Assembly (NCBI RefSeq): GCF_001020205.1
Contig: NZ_CP011663.1
Coordinates: 1,116,001 to 1,180,000 of the forward strand
Length of the DNA: 64,000 bases
From: Clostridium sporogenes
GTDB lineage: Bacteria; Bacillota; Clostridia; Clostridiales; Clostridiaceae
Reading direction: 5' to 3'
Shown: piece after piece, positions 33,639 to 42,198 of the stretch
How positions within the stretch are numbered: position 1 is the first letter of the stretch
How the letters are laid out: each line of letters opens with the position of its first letter
Notes under the pieces: generated by a model
Seen by the model: the letters and a program-made list of their open reading frames with translations, nothing else
What the model was told of the DNA's origin: nothing
Database searches by the model: none
Position numbers and translations under genes: made by a program

Positions 33639-34514
33639 TTAAGCTATTATATTAAAATGTTTTTTATTAACGTTAGCTTTATCAGGAAGATTGTCCTCAT
33701 AATGCTTAATATTTTGTGCAATTTGTTGTTGCTTTATAAATAATTCATTTGAATTTTCAGAGGCTGAACTAGAATTTGTATCCTTACTTTGTTCATTATT
33801 ATCAACTATATTATTGGAAGTGTTATTTTCTGTATTATTATTGTTTATATTTTTTAAGTTGTCACCTAATTCTTTATTAATATTTTCAAGACCATTTTTT
33901 ATTTTATCAAGTTGCTTTTTCTTATTAACAGGGTCTAGTCCTCTTTTTTCATCTGTTTTTATTTCACAATCTAAAACCCTTGCTGTACCTGACATTAAAG
34001 TTTTTTGAGAGGATAATGATTTAGCTTGTGATAGATTGGTAGAAAGATTTAAAAGATTGTCCATAGATTCATCTGTTTTCATATCCTTTTCTGAATATGT
34101 ATTTGATGTTTTCTTAGAGTTTTGGTTTTTTTTATTTTTGTATTTATCTTTAGTTTCAATGCCCATTGAATTACGTTGCTCTTCTAATTGAAGATCATTT
34201 ATTTGTTTATCAATTTCTTTAATTTGTTTATCAATACTCTCAAGTTTTTCTTTTATAGTTAAAGGATCATTATCTTTTTTCAATCCTCTTTCCATAATAG
34301 AATTTTTCATTTCCATCAAATTTGATTTTTGTTCCATTAGATTTTTTAATATATTATTTTTCCCTGAATTTCCTTTAAAGGATGTAGGTATATTCCCTTT
34401 GTTAATAACATTCTGTCTTTGAGCTTGTTTGTTGTTAACAAGAGCTTTAACATTAGATGGATAATTTAAATTTATTGAACCCATCTGCTGTTTGGGTGAA
34501 AAAGATATATTCAT
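33639..34514 (-). CDS. Coiled-coil hypothetical protein (FlxA-like region)
   Basis: 291 aa, no signal peptide or membrane helix. A heptad-rich coiled coil covers about 58-115 (LMEQKSNLMEMKNSIM; LESIDKQIKEIDKQINDLQ), similar to FlxA-like proteins. An Asn/Ser/Lys-rich, disordered part follows (about 115-270). The start at 34514 has AAGGAGG in front. Function unknown. It is read in the same direction as the LytTR/GHKL pair, so it could be part of that unit. Confidence 0.6.
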   Translation of the reverse strand: MNISFSPKQQMGSINLNYPSNVKALVNNKQAQRQNVINKGNIPTSFKGNSGKNNILKNLMEQKSNLMEMKNSIMERGLKKDNDPLTIKEKLESIDKQIKEIDKQINDLQLEEQRNSMGIETKDKYKNKKNQNSKKTSNTYSEKDMKTDESMDNLLNLSTNLSQAKSLSSQKTLMSGTARVLDCEIKTDEKRGLDPVNKKKQLDKIKNGLENINKELGDNLKNINNNNTENNTSNNIVDNNEQSKDTNSSSASENSNELFIKQQQIAQNIKHYEDNLPDKANVNKKHFNIIA

Positions 34515-34685
34515 AAATATGCCTCCTTTAATGTAATTTTTGAAAGTTTGTATAGTTTTTACACTTATTATATCGTAGAATATAGAATTAATTTTATTAG
34601 TTTGTAGCAACAAGTCTTTAAAATGTATTGAATAGATTTTATAAGTATACTAGTAGTTATTTCAAAGTATTATAAAATGAAACCT

Positions 34686-34716
34686 AATTCACATATTTTA
34701 CTATATGTGAATTTTA
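34686..34716. terminator. Hairpin in the gap before the coiled-coil gene
   Basis: AATTCACATA (34686-34695) pairs with TATGTGAATT (34703-34712), then TTAATTT. Lies in the 390-bp gap 34515-34904. Confidence 0.45.
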
Positions 34717-34795
34717 ATTTAACATATATAGGGAGTTTACAATGTTTATCTAGCTCTTATAGGAGAGGGGGAATTAGAATTGTTAGTCATGGAAT

Positions 34796-34880
34796 AAAAT
34801 ATATTTAGTTTTAAAACCGAAAATATAAAAAATACACTTATAAACTTTTATATTTGCTATATTAAAACTAAATATATTTT
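34796..34880. repeat. 85-bp fold-back element
   Basis: Perfect 19-bp inverted repeat: 34796-34814 and 34862-34880 (AAAATATATTTAG... / ...CTAAATATATTTT), enclosing a second A/T stem (AAATATAAAA with TTTTATATTT). It follows the minus-strand gene at 34905 and may end its transcript. Confidence 0.6.
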
Positions 34881-34904
34881 GAGACAGCTTCTTTATATAT
34901 AGGA

Positions 34905-35411
34905 CTAATTACCTGATTCATAAAATGCCATATTTACCATAACGTTAGTGGAACAAAAGCCTTCATTTTTTATTTGTAATATATAATTAGTATCATATTG
35001 TAATATTCTTTCGAAAGATGCAGATTCTATAGGGGTTCCACCCTGGCTAAATGAAAATCTTGGTATAAAATCTTCTTCTAATATTATGCCATTTTGTATG
35101 TTAGAAGCATCGTAATAAAAGGATGTATTTGCTTTTATTTTTGATCTATCATCTAAGTTTATTGCAGGAATTTTTTTAGTTCCAGGAGTAAATTTAGGGC
35201 CTTTAATTAGTTTAATACCTAATTGTTCTCCTTGGCTTACAATTCTTTGATCTTTTATGTGTGTAATAGTATGTTCCCCTGTGGATATTTGTATATTAAG
35301 ACTTTTACCTGGTAAAATTATCTTTCTGCATGATATAGTGAATGCCTGACCAGCAAAAACGAAGCCTAACCAATAGGGTTGATTTCTAAATTGATAACTG
35401 GAAATTGCCAT
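34905..35411 (-). CDS. Hypothetical beta-rich structural protein
   Basis: 168 aa, no signal peptide, rich in beta-strand and Gly/Ser/Thr patterns, few charged clusters, two cysteines. Looks like a beta-sandwich structural protein; no family recognised. I place the start at ATG 35411 (MAISSYQFRNQPYW) because GAGGTGG lies before it, overlapping the end of the upstream gene. It is translationally linked with the 108-aa gene at 35413. The pair could be virion-derived or a surface-layer component. Confidence 0.5.
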   Translation of the reverse strand: MAISSYQFRNQPYWLGFVFAGQAFTISCRKIILPGKSLNIQISTGEHTITHIKDQRIVSQGEQLGIKLIKGPKFTPGTKKIPAINLDDRSKIKANTSFYYDASNIQNGIILEEDFIPRFSFSQGGTPIESASFERILQYDTNYILQIKNEGFCSTNVMVNMAFYESGN

Positions 35412-35412
35412 A

Positions 35413-35739
35413 TTAAACCACCTCAAATACTCTAATCGTTACAGGATACTCTTTAGTCTTAGCATAAATGGTTAAATCCTCATCTGGATTAAGATCATAT
35501 ACAATAACTTCAGCAGGAACATTAAAAACATATTTTCCACTTTCAAGGGTAAAGTTTGGATCTGTAGAGTGATAAATATAAGTAGCTGCATCATTAATAA
35601 CCCACAATTGTCTTCTTCTAGAAAGATTTTCATTCTCAACCCTTAAAGGGGTGGCTTCAGTTGTAATTTTTACTTTTCCTATACGATTATTTTTATTCCA
35701 ATATAGTGGGGGGATATCGTCATAACGAAAAACATTCAT
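35413..35739 (-). CDS. Hypothetical beta-rich protein
   Basis: 108 aa starting MNVFRYDDIPPLYWNKNN, no signal peptide, mostly beta-strand. GGAGG ribosome site 7 bp before the ATG. Stop is 1 bp from the next gene's start, so the two are a unit. No family recognised. The style (compact soluble beta domains in the same direction as the DUF6385 genes) suggests a component of the same structure. Confidence 0.5.
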   Translation of the reverse strand: MNVFRYDDIPPLYWNKNNRIGKVKITTEATPLRVENENLSRRRQLWVINDAATYIYHSTDPNFTLESGKYVFNVPAEVIVYDLNPDEDLTIYAKTKEYPVTIRVFEVV

Positions 35740-36050
35740 AAATAGTGACCTCCGTAAAGTAATTAATACCTGGTATATTTAAGTTATCCATACATATTAT
35801 GCTAATATATAATGAGGTGGTACTAGATATAATTGATTTTAGAAATATAAAAGAATAAATTTTTATTTAGTTTTTTATAAGTAGTATTCTTTGATATATA
35901 AAGATATTTATGATATTTTTACACCGAAGAGCAAATTTTCATAAATTTATAGAAAAATTTTAAATATAGTAGTAGAAAAGAATGTGAATAAAGGTTAAAT
36001 AAGATAATTTAAAATCTTATATTTTTCATTTGGATATACTTGCTATAATC

Positions 36051-36078
36051 ACAAATTATAAATCATAAACATATTATA
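36051..36078 (+). promoter_or_regulatory. Possible sigma-K-type promoter
   Basis: AC at 36051-36052, then 17 bp, then CATATTATA at 36070-36078, which fits the sporulation sigma-K form (AC, CATAnnnTA). It lies about 65 bp before the DNRLRE-like gene. AT-rich DNA gives such matches by chance, so support is weak. The rest of 35740-36133 shows nothing else. Confidence 0.3.
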
Positions 36079-36142
36079 ATTTATAGGGGAAAATTTTATA
36101 TGAAATTTACAAGTTGTTAGCTACAATAAAGGAGTGGATTTT

Positions 36143-37015
36143 ATGTCATTTGTAGGAAAAGAAAGGAAAATTCCCCAAGATGATTTGTATGTTGCAAAAC
36201 TTTATCCCAATACAAATTTTAATGGTAGCGATTTATTAGGGTGTGGTAGATATTATACTCAGGACAATTTATATAGAACATTAATGTACTTTGATATTTC
36301 TAGTCTTCCATCTAATATATTTATTGATAAAGCTATATTAAAACTTTATGTAAAAATAAATATTGCTAGTAATATTACAAAACCAATAACAATTCACAAT
36401 CTGCTCCAACCCTTTGATGAAAATACTGTCACTTACTCAAATCAACCACCATTTGAGAACGCACCTCATGCAACATTAAATATAAATGCGGAAATTAATC
36501 AATTCGTTGAAGTTGATATAAAAGATTTATTAATAGAATGGTATAATTCACCTGCTCTTAATTATGGTATGCTAATGAAAGGATTAGAAACTCAGACTAG
36601 CTTTGTTGGTTTTTCTAGCACCTTTGATAATGATGATACTAAATTTCCTAATTTAGAAATATACTATGGATATTATGAAGGACTGAGTGAATATCCTCCT
36701 GAAACGATTGAATTATTAGCATCAGATGATTCTGTAAATTCTTCGGCTATTCCTCTTGGTCCTAATATAGGGACTTTTGCAATAGAAAATCATGGATCTG
36801 GAGCTATTAGTGTAAGGATTCAGCTTAGTTCTGATAATATAAATTGGATAGATAATAAACCTCCTTATACTAGTGATTATATTCTTTTAAAAGATGAAAA
36901 TATGATATTAACTACAACTGCATATATGTCTTATGCTAGAATTTTAATTACTCATGCTGAAAGTTATCCTGTTGAAGATGCTACAGTCACAATATATAAG
37001 ACAATTAAGGTTTAA
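36143..37015 (+). CDS. DNRLRE-like / DUF6385-like surface protein
   Basis: 290 aa, no signal peptide. Residues about 1-180 resemble a DNRLRE (CBM96-type) beta domain (YPNTNFNGSDLLGCGRYYTQDNLYRTL... and WYNSPALNYGMLMKG). The last 100 residues resemble the DUF6385 domain also found in the minus-strand neighbours at 37129 and 39612 (ASDDSVNSSAIPLGPN, QLSSDNINWI). ATG 36143 is preceded by AAGGAG. A structural, probably spore-surface protein by analogy with neighbours; function not proven. Confidence 0.6.
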   Translation: MSFVGKERKIPQDDLYVAKLYPNTNFNGSDLLGCGRYYTQDNLYRTLMYFDISSLPSNIFIDKAILKLYVKINIASNITKPITIHNLLQPFDENTVTYSNQPPFENAPHATLNINAEINQFVEVDIKDLLIEWYNSPALNYGMLMKGLETQTSFVGFSSTFDNDDTKFPNLEIYYGYYEGLSEYPPETIELLASDDSVNSSAIPLGPNIGTFAIENHGSGAISVRIQLSSDNINWIDNKPPYTSDYILLKDENMILTTTAYMSYARILITHAESYPVEDATVTIYKTIKV

Positions 37016-37087
37016 ATATGTTTTATATTTGAAATAAAAATAAAATTATATGGTAAAAAGTATTTTATTAGTGTTTTTTTAAAACAA

Positions 37088-37120
37088 AGGAGCTATCTCA
37101 TTTTGAGATAGCTCCTCTGT
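37088..37120. terminator. Strong bidirectional terminator
   Basis: AGGAGCTATCTCA (37088-37100) pairs with TGAGATAGCTCCT (37104-37116), with A-run before and CTGTTTT after, between convergent genes. Confidence 0.85.
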
Positions 37121-37128
37121 TTTAAAAT

Positions 37129-37575
37129 TTATACTTGCATTTGAGCAATTATTTCTAAATTTGTTCCTGAATCTGACTTATATGCTATTCTAACATATCT
37201 TGAAAAAATCATAGGCACCAACGTAACTATTTCACCTGGTTCTACATCTACAGTGACAACACTATCGTCAGTATATCCATAATCCACTTCATTTTCTTTA
37301 GGACTTATTTGTAATTTAACCTTTGCATTATTTAAACCAGCATTTTTTACGAAAAAAGTAACTAGAGATTGCTCGATTGTTTCAAAGGGAGGAGTATATT
37401 GATAACTACTTATAGCAGTAACATTTAAACTATATTCACTAAATTTTTTCCCAATTAGATTTACATTACTGGATAATGGTGGTGGACTATAGGTTTCAAG
37501 CCAGTTTAAAATATCTTCACTTACTTCTATAAGCTCTTCATCTTTAGTAAATATTTTAGTAGGTTCAGTAAGCAT
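37129..37575 (-). CDS. DUF6385-like protein
   Basis: 148 aa, soluble, beta-rich, no signal peptide. The C-terminal 100 residues carry the same pattern as the C-termini of the 36143 and 39612 products (SLVTFFVKNAGLNNAKVKLQISPKENE; ...SRYVRIAYKS). Start placed at 37575 (MLTEPTKIF), 8 bp after GGGAG. Two decayed copies of its 5' end lie just upstream (see repeat at 37545-37792), so the gene arose or persisted within a tandem duplication. Confidence 0.6.
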   Translation of the reverse strand: MLTEPTKIFTKDEELIEVSEDILNWLETYSPPPLSSNVNLIGKKFSEYSLNVTAISSYQYTPPFETIEQSLVTFFVKNAGLNNAKVKLQISPKENEVDYGYTDDSVVTVDVEPGEIVTLVPMIFSRYVRIAYKSDSGTNLEIIAQMQV

Positions 37576-37792
37576 TTTCATCACTCCCAATTATAGAAGA
37601 CTTTATAAATATCTTCTCCTACTTTTACAATTTTTTAATCTTTAGTAAATATTGCTTATTAAGCATTTTTATCACCAATAAACTACAAAAGGATTTTAAA
37701 AATATATTTTGCCAGTTTCATAATCCTTAGTAAATATTTTTATTAGGTTAAATTATAGAAGACTTTCTAATATATTTGCTCCTTCTTTGTCA
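37545..37792 (-). repeat. Tandem duplication scars
   Basis: Three related blocks on the plus strand start with ATCTTTAGTAAATATT or close variants (at about 37541, 37637, 37711). Two are followed by AATTATAGAAGACTTT (at about 37590 and 37752). The first part is the 5' end of the DUF6385 gene and the second is the 3' end of the upstream glycosyltransferase gene. They are remains of repeated [glycosyltransferase end + DUF6385 start] units. Confidence 0.65.
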
Positions 37793-39546
37793 ATAACTTC
37801 AAACATTTTTATTGATCTAATAATTTCTCTTTTAGCCATTTCTTTATATCCATATTTAAAGTACAATTTACCTAAATTTAGCAAAACTGACTGATCGCTT
37901 ATTAAATTTAATAAATTTAAGGATTTTTCAAATTTATTAAATTCTTTATTTATAAGCATAACTTCACATATTTGCATGATAACTGGAGTAAAATCTAGCA
38001 ATGTTTTATCCTCTGATAAAACATTAGTATTTTTGTTTGTAAATAAATTAAGCAGTTCTTTGTATACTTTTAAAGTATTTTTGTTGTATTCAGATAAGTT
38101 ACTTTGGTTGAACTGATTTATTGAAACAATAGCTAGATCATATTTATCTTTTATAATGAAACATAAAGATTTATACATCATTATTTGAAAATAGTATAAA
38201 TTTTTTTCATCTATTCTATCAATATATTCTATACACTCATTAATTTTACCACAATATAGTAGGGATTTAACTTTAAATATTTTTAGGTTTTCTGAAAATA
38301 CTCCAGATTCTTCACTTTTGTTTATATATTCTAAGGCCGTTTCATAGTATCCCTCCATATAAAATAAATCTGCAATTATAGGATACTCTCTTGGAAAATC
38401 AGTGAAGAAATTTTGTAAAATTTTTTTCATTTCTTCTATATTAAATTTTTTTTCTTTCAGTATATGACATATATTATAAAGAGGAACTAAAAAATCTGGT
38501 TTTGATTTAATAGTGTCAACAGAGTATTTATAGGCAGTATCATAATCTTTTAGGTCCATATAAATTTTTGATAATTCATATTTAGGTCTAAATCCACCTA
38601 CTCCATAAATGGATTTTAAAACTGATGGAGGTTCGCCAATTTCTATACATTTTTCAAATGCTTTTATTGCTAGAAGAGGGCTATTTTCTTCTTCTAATAT
38701 AAGTCCTTTTAAATAATAGAGGTCAGTAAAATCAGGAAAATATCTTGATCCGATTTCAATGAACTCTAAAGCTTTATCATAATTTTTTAAAGTATAGTTT
38801 GATATAACTATTCTTTCTATTAATCTAGAAGCATATCCTGTGCTTGGATCAAAATCATTATAAGATTTATAATAATTATCTAAAGCTGATTTTTTATCTT
38901 CCAAAGCAAAGTATTCATTACCTAAATTAAAGTATGCAAATTTAATGTCCTCGCCTTTTTTTATTTGCTCTCTTAAAAGAGTAATATTTCTATTTCTTTT
39001 ATCTTTGGATACAATATTTTTATTTAAATACCCGTAGTGATATATTCTTATATCATAGGTTTTACCTTCTACATTTTTCTCATAATTAACTAACTGATTA
39101 TGAACTTCACCTTCGTAATGAAATCCATAATTATTTTTAAATAAGCGTGGATTTAGGTTTATGCTTATATCTGTAGAGGTTATGCTATATCCAGAGTAAT
39201 TTAATGTTTCGAAAAAGTATATTGTATTGTTATTCAAATCTTCTTTTATAAGATTTTTAAATTTGTCTTTATCCTCATTGCAAAATTCATCATCGCCATC
39301 CATTATTAATATCCAATCTTTTGAGGCATATTTCAAAGATTCATTTCTAGCCGCACTAAAATCATTGCACCATTCAAAATAATAAACCTTTGCACCATAT
39401 TTTTCTGCGATTTCTACAGTTTTATCTGTGGAACCAGTATCTACTACTATTATTTCATCTACTAAATCTTGTACACTTTTTAGGCATCTTCCTAAATTTT
39501 CTTCTTCATTTTTAACAATCATGCATAAACTTATATCATGACCCAT
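37753..39546 (-). CDS. Family 2 glycosyltransferase with TPR repeats
   Basis: 597 aa. GT2 domain about 1-230: ISLCMIVKNEEENLGRCL, VVDTGSTDKT, and the metal-binding DxD-type motif D83-G-D85-D86. The rest is TPR-like helical repeats (from about 205, e.g. AYFNLGNEYFALEDKKSALDNYYKSY). Such proteins transfer a sugar to protein targets, and TPR regions often bind the target. Its neighbour at 39612 is a Ser/Thr/Asn-rich repeat protein, an attractive substrate (inference). Cytoplasmic, no membrane helix. Confidence 0.82.
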   Translation of the reverse strand: MGHDISLCMIVKNEEENLGRCLKSVQDLVDEIIVVDTGSTDKTVEIAEKYGAKVYYFEWCNDFSAARNESLKYASKDWILIMDGDDEFCNEDKDKFKNLIKEDLNNNTIYFFETLNYSGYSITSTDISINLNPRLFKNNYGFHYEGEVHNQLVNYEKNVEGKTYDIRIYHYGYLNKNIVSKDKRNRNITLLREQIKKGEDIKFAYFNLGNEYFALEDKKSALDNYYKSYNDFDPSTGYASRLIERIVISNYTLKNYDKALEFIEIGSRYFPDFTDLYYLKGLILEEENSPLLAIKAFEKCIEIGEPPSVLKSIYGVGGFRPKYELSKIYMDLKDYDTAYKYSVDTIKSKPDFLVPLYNICHILKEKKFNIEEMKKILQNFFTDFPREYPIIADLFYMEGYYETALEYINKSEESGVFSENLKIFKVKSLLYCGKINECIEYIDRIDEKNLYYFQIMMYKSLCFIIKDKYDLAIVSINQFNQSNLSEYNKNTLKVYKELLNLFTNKNTNVLSEDKTLLDFTPVIMQICEVMLINKEFNKFEKSLNLLNLISDQSVLLNLGKLYFKYGYKEMAKREIIRSIKMFEVIDKEGANILESLL

Positions 39547-39578
39547 TATATATTATCACCTCTATTTCAAAGAAGCCA

Positions 39579-39600
39579 AGAAGTACCAAATGGTACTTCT
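39579..39600 (-). terminator. Hairpin after repeat-protein gene
   Basis: AGAAGTACC (39579-39587) pairs with GGTACTTCT (39592-39600); it lies in the gap between the repeat-protein stop and the glycosyltransferase start. Weak T content after the stem. Confidence 0.55.
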
Positions 39601-39611
39601 CAGCTAATTTA

Positions 39612-41174
39612 TTAATACCTACCATTAAAGAAGACTTGTACACTTTGGTTTGTAGTTGCAGCAGTTGTGCAATAAACTTTTGTATAGTGCATATAATAAG
39701 CACTGCTTAAAACTTTAGCACTTCCAACAGATCCAACAGTAGCTGTTTCTCCAACTAAAACATAGGTTCCATTTTCTTCTGGAGATACTGCTACACTAAC
39801 TGTTACTGGCATAGTTCCACCAGCGACTTTTTTAACATACCAGGTAATGTCCTGCATTTTTGAAGTATCTACTGCAGTACTATATTGTGGTGTAGCTGAA
39901 GCTATGGTGGCAACTGTTTCAGAAGTTTGATTAAAATATCTATCAGTGATGTTTACATTTACTGATCCATTTGTGATAGAACTTATATTAGTAATAGTAC
40001 CGCTTGTTAATGAACTTAATTGAGTTACGTCAATCGTACCATTAGTGATAGAATTTACTTTAGCAACAGTACCATTTGTTAATGAACTTAACTGAGTTAC
40101 ATCTACAGTACCGTTAGTCAATGAACTAACTTGAGTTACATTTACAGTACCACTTGTTAATGAACTTAATTGAGTTACATTAACAGTACCATTAGTCAAT
40201 GAACTAACTTGAGTTACATTTACAGTACCACTTGTTAGTGAATTTAATTGAGTTACGTCAACCGTACCATTAGTAATAGAACTAACTTTAGTTACAGTAC
40301 CACTAGTTAGTGAACTTAATTGAGTTACGTCCACAGTACCGTTAGTTAATGAAGTAATTTGAGTTACATCCACAGTACCATTAGTGATAGAACTAACTTT
40401 AGCTACAGTACCACTAGTTAGTGAACTTAATTGAGTTACATCCACGGTACCATTAGTAATTGAACTTACTTTAGTAATAGTACCATTTGTCAATGAACTT
40501 AGTTGAGTTACATCTACAGTACCATTTGTTATAGAATTCAATTGAGTTACATCTACGGTACCATTAGTCAATGAACTAACTTGAGTTACATTTACAGTAC
40601 CACTTGTCAATGAACTTAATTGAGTTACGTCTACGGTACCATTAGTGATAGAGCTTACTTTAGTAATAGTACCATTTGTCAATGAACTTAGTTGAGTTAC
40701 ATCTACAGTACCATTTGTTATAGAATTCAATTGAGTTACATCTACGGTACCATTAGTCAATGAACTAACTTGAGTTACATTTACAGTACCACTTGTCAAT
40801 GAACTTAATTGAGTTACGTCTACGGTACCATTAGTGATAGAGCTTACTTTAGTAATAGTACCATTTGTCAATGAACTTAGTTGAGTTACATCTACAGTAC
40901 CATTTGTTATAGAATTCAATTGAGTTACATCTACGGTACCGTTAGTGATAGAACTTAATTGAGTTACGTCTACAGTACCACTTGTCAATGAACTTAATTG
41001 AGTTACGTCCACGGTACCATTAGTAATGGAATCTATTTTACTTATTGTTCCTACATTAATATCTAATTCGCCATATTGATTTACTTTAAGAGGCAAATAA
41101 TTACTACCGTCATACCCAAACACGGAGGTCTTTAGTTCCTCGGCTGAATTCGAGAAAACTATACTGTTAGCCAT
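39612..41174 (-). CDS. Tandem-repeat surface protein with DUF6385-like C-terminus
   Basis: 520 aa. Residues 1-47 are a unique head; 48-397 hold 28 tandem units of 13 aa (SSLTNGTVDVTQL type, 21 copies) or 11 aa (SSLTNGTITKV type, 7 copies). The last 123 residues form a DUF6385-like domain (VAVSPEENGTYVLVG). Most units contain NGT or SGT and many Ser/Thr, suitable for glycosylation. The units probably form a beta-solenoid or fibre. No signal peptide or anchor. Flanked by glycosyltransferase and epimerase genes read in the same direction, so a glycosylated spore-surface fibre is the best reading (inference). Confidence 0.7.
   Translation of the reverse strand: MANSIVFSNSAEELKTSVFGYDGSNYLPLKVNQYGELDINVGTISKIDSITNGTVDVTQLSSLTSGTVDVTQLSSITNGTVDVTQLNSITNGTVDVTQLSSLTNGTITKVSSITNGTVDVTQLSSLTSGTVNVTQVSSLTNGTVDVTQLNSITNGTVDVTQLSSLTNGTITKVSSITNGTVDVTQLSSLTSGTVNVTQVSSLTNGTVDVTQLNSITNGTVDVTQLSSLTNGTITKVSSITNGTVDVTQLSSLTSGTVAKVSSITNGTVDVTQITSLTNGTVDVTQLSSLTSGTVTKVSSITNGTVDVTQLNSLTSGTVNVTQVSSLTNGTVNVTQLSSLTSGTVNVTQVSSLTNGTVDVTQLSSLTNGTVAKVNSITNGTIDVTQLSSLTSGTITNISSITNGSVNVNITDRYFNQTSETVATIASATPQYSTAVDTSKMQDITWYVKKVAGGTMPVTVSVAVSPEENGTYVLVGETATVGSVGSAKVLSSAYYMHYTKVYCTTAATTNQSVQVFFNGRY
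40481..40859 (-). repeat. 189-bp higher-order DNA repeats
   Basis: Inside the repeat-protein gene a five-unit block (11+13+13+13+13 residues, 189 bp) recurs with near identity at 40481, 40670 and 40859. This marks recent unequal crossover and predicts length variation between strains. Confidence 0.85.
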
Positions 41175-41275
41175 ATAAAATCACTTCCTCTATAAAAAAT
41201 GAAGCCTTTAAAAGCTTCAATACATACTATGTATTTTTTGTAGTAAATGTTACAAAAACATTTTATTAAAAAACA

Positions 41276-41314
41276 AGACTTAGATTTTAAAAGTTTATTT
41301 TAAAATCTAAGTCT
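41276..41314 (-). terminator. Terminator of glycosylation operon
   Basis: A 17-bp perfect stem (41276-41292 with 41298-41314; AGACTTAGATTTTAAAA). On the minus strand it is followed by TGTTTTTTAAT. A second short hairpin (about 41201-41219, GAAGC/GCTTC) sits just before the repeat-protein ribosome site. Confidence 0.85.
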
Positions 41315-41325
41315 AATTTGTATAA

Positions 41326-42198
41326 TTAAGAAAAATAATTAATTAAGATTTTTTCAGTATCTTCTTCTTGTAAATCTAATTTTTTTAAATAGTATTTTAG
41401 CTTATTGATAGAAGGGTAGTAATTAATAATAGGCTCTTCTCCTGCTAATTTATATTTTAAATTTTTTTTAGAATTTAAAATATCTAATACTTCTATTAAT
41501 TTAATGTTTTTTAAGGAGGATAAATTAATAACTTCTTCCCTTGGGAAAATATCAATATTTTTAGCTGATTCTATAATAGTTTTAGATATAAATTCAGCTG
41601 ATAGTGGATTAAAATAATTATTGTATCCGTTAACCGTTAAAACTTTATTTTCTTTTATACAACTACCAATTAAAGACATTAATCTATTATCTCTTTCAAA
41701 CTTTCCATAACCATACATAAGTCTATATATAATTAATTTTTTATTTTTTATATTTTTCATTATATATTTTATAGTCATTTCAGAGTTATATTTACATATT
41801 CCATATAGGCTATCGGGACGTATATTTTGGTCTTCCTTAATGCAGCCATAGTTTCCATCATATACAGCGGCACTAGATAGAAATATAACATTACATTTTA
41901 TTTTATCTTTCATTTCAAATATATAGTTGGTGTCTTTTTTTATAAATTCATAAAAATTATTCGTATCAATATTTCTATTGCTATTTCCAGCTACAATTAT
42001 TAAAGTATCAATTTTATCAATAAGTTTTTGATTTTTTATAAATTCATAAAAACTTATTTTATTAAATTCCTCTAATATATTATTTGTCCTATTAAAGTAA
42101 ATCATTAAGGCATCTTTAAATTCTTCTTTATAGTTTTTATTTAAGATACTTTGAATATTTTGTCCTATAAATCCACTAGCTCCTAAAACTGCTATCAT
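41326..42198 (-). CDS. NAD-dependent epimerase/dehydratase family protein
   Basis: 290 aa, extended short-chain dehydrogenase. Nucleotide-binding GASGFIG (6-12) and active-site Y-x3-K (YGICK). Acts on nucleotide sugars in this family; substrate not known. Overlaps the upstream epimerase gene by 4 bp and precedes the strong terminator, so it is the last gene of the glycosyltransferase-epimerase-epimerase unit. Confidence 0.8.
   Translation of the reverse strand: MIAVLGASGFIGQNIQSILNKNYKEEFKDALMIYFNRTNNILEEFNKISFYEFIKNQKLIDKIDTLIIVAGNSNRNIDTNNFYEFIKKDTNYIFEMKDKIKCNVIFLSSAAVYDGNYGCIKEDQNIRPDSLYGICKYNSEMTIKYIMKNIKNKKLIIYRLMYGYGKFERDNRLMSLIGSCIKENKVLTVNGYNNYFNPLSAEFISKTIIESAKNIDIFPREEVINLSSLKNIKLIEVLDILNSKKNLKYKLAGEEPIINYYPSINKLKYYLKKLDLQEEDTEKILINYFS

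Noticed and set aside
39900..41060. CRISPR-like regular repeats of about 39 bp
   Set aside because: The repeats are in-frame parts of one coding region, with no unique spacers and no cas genes.
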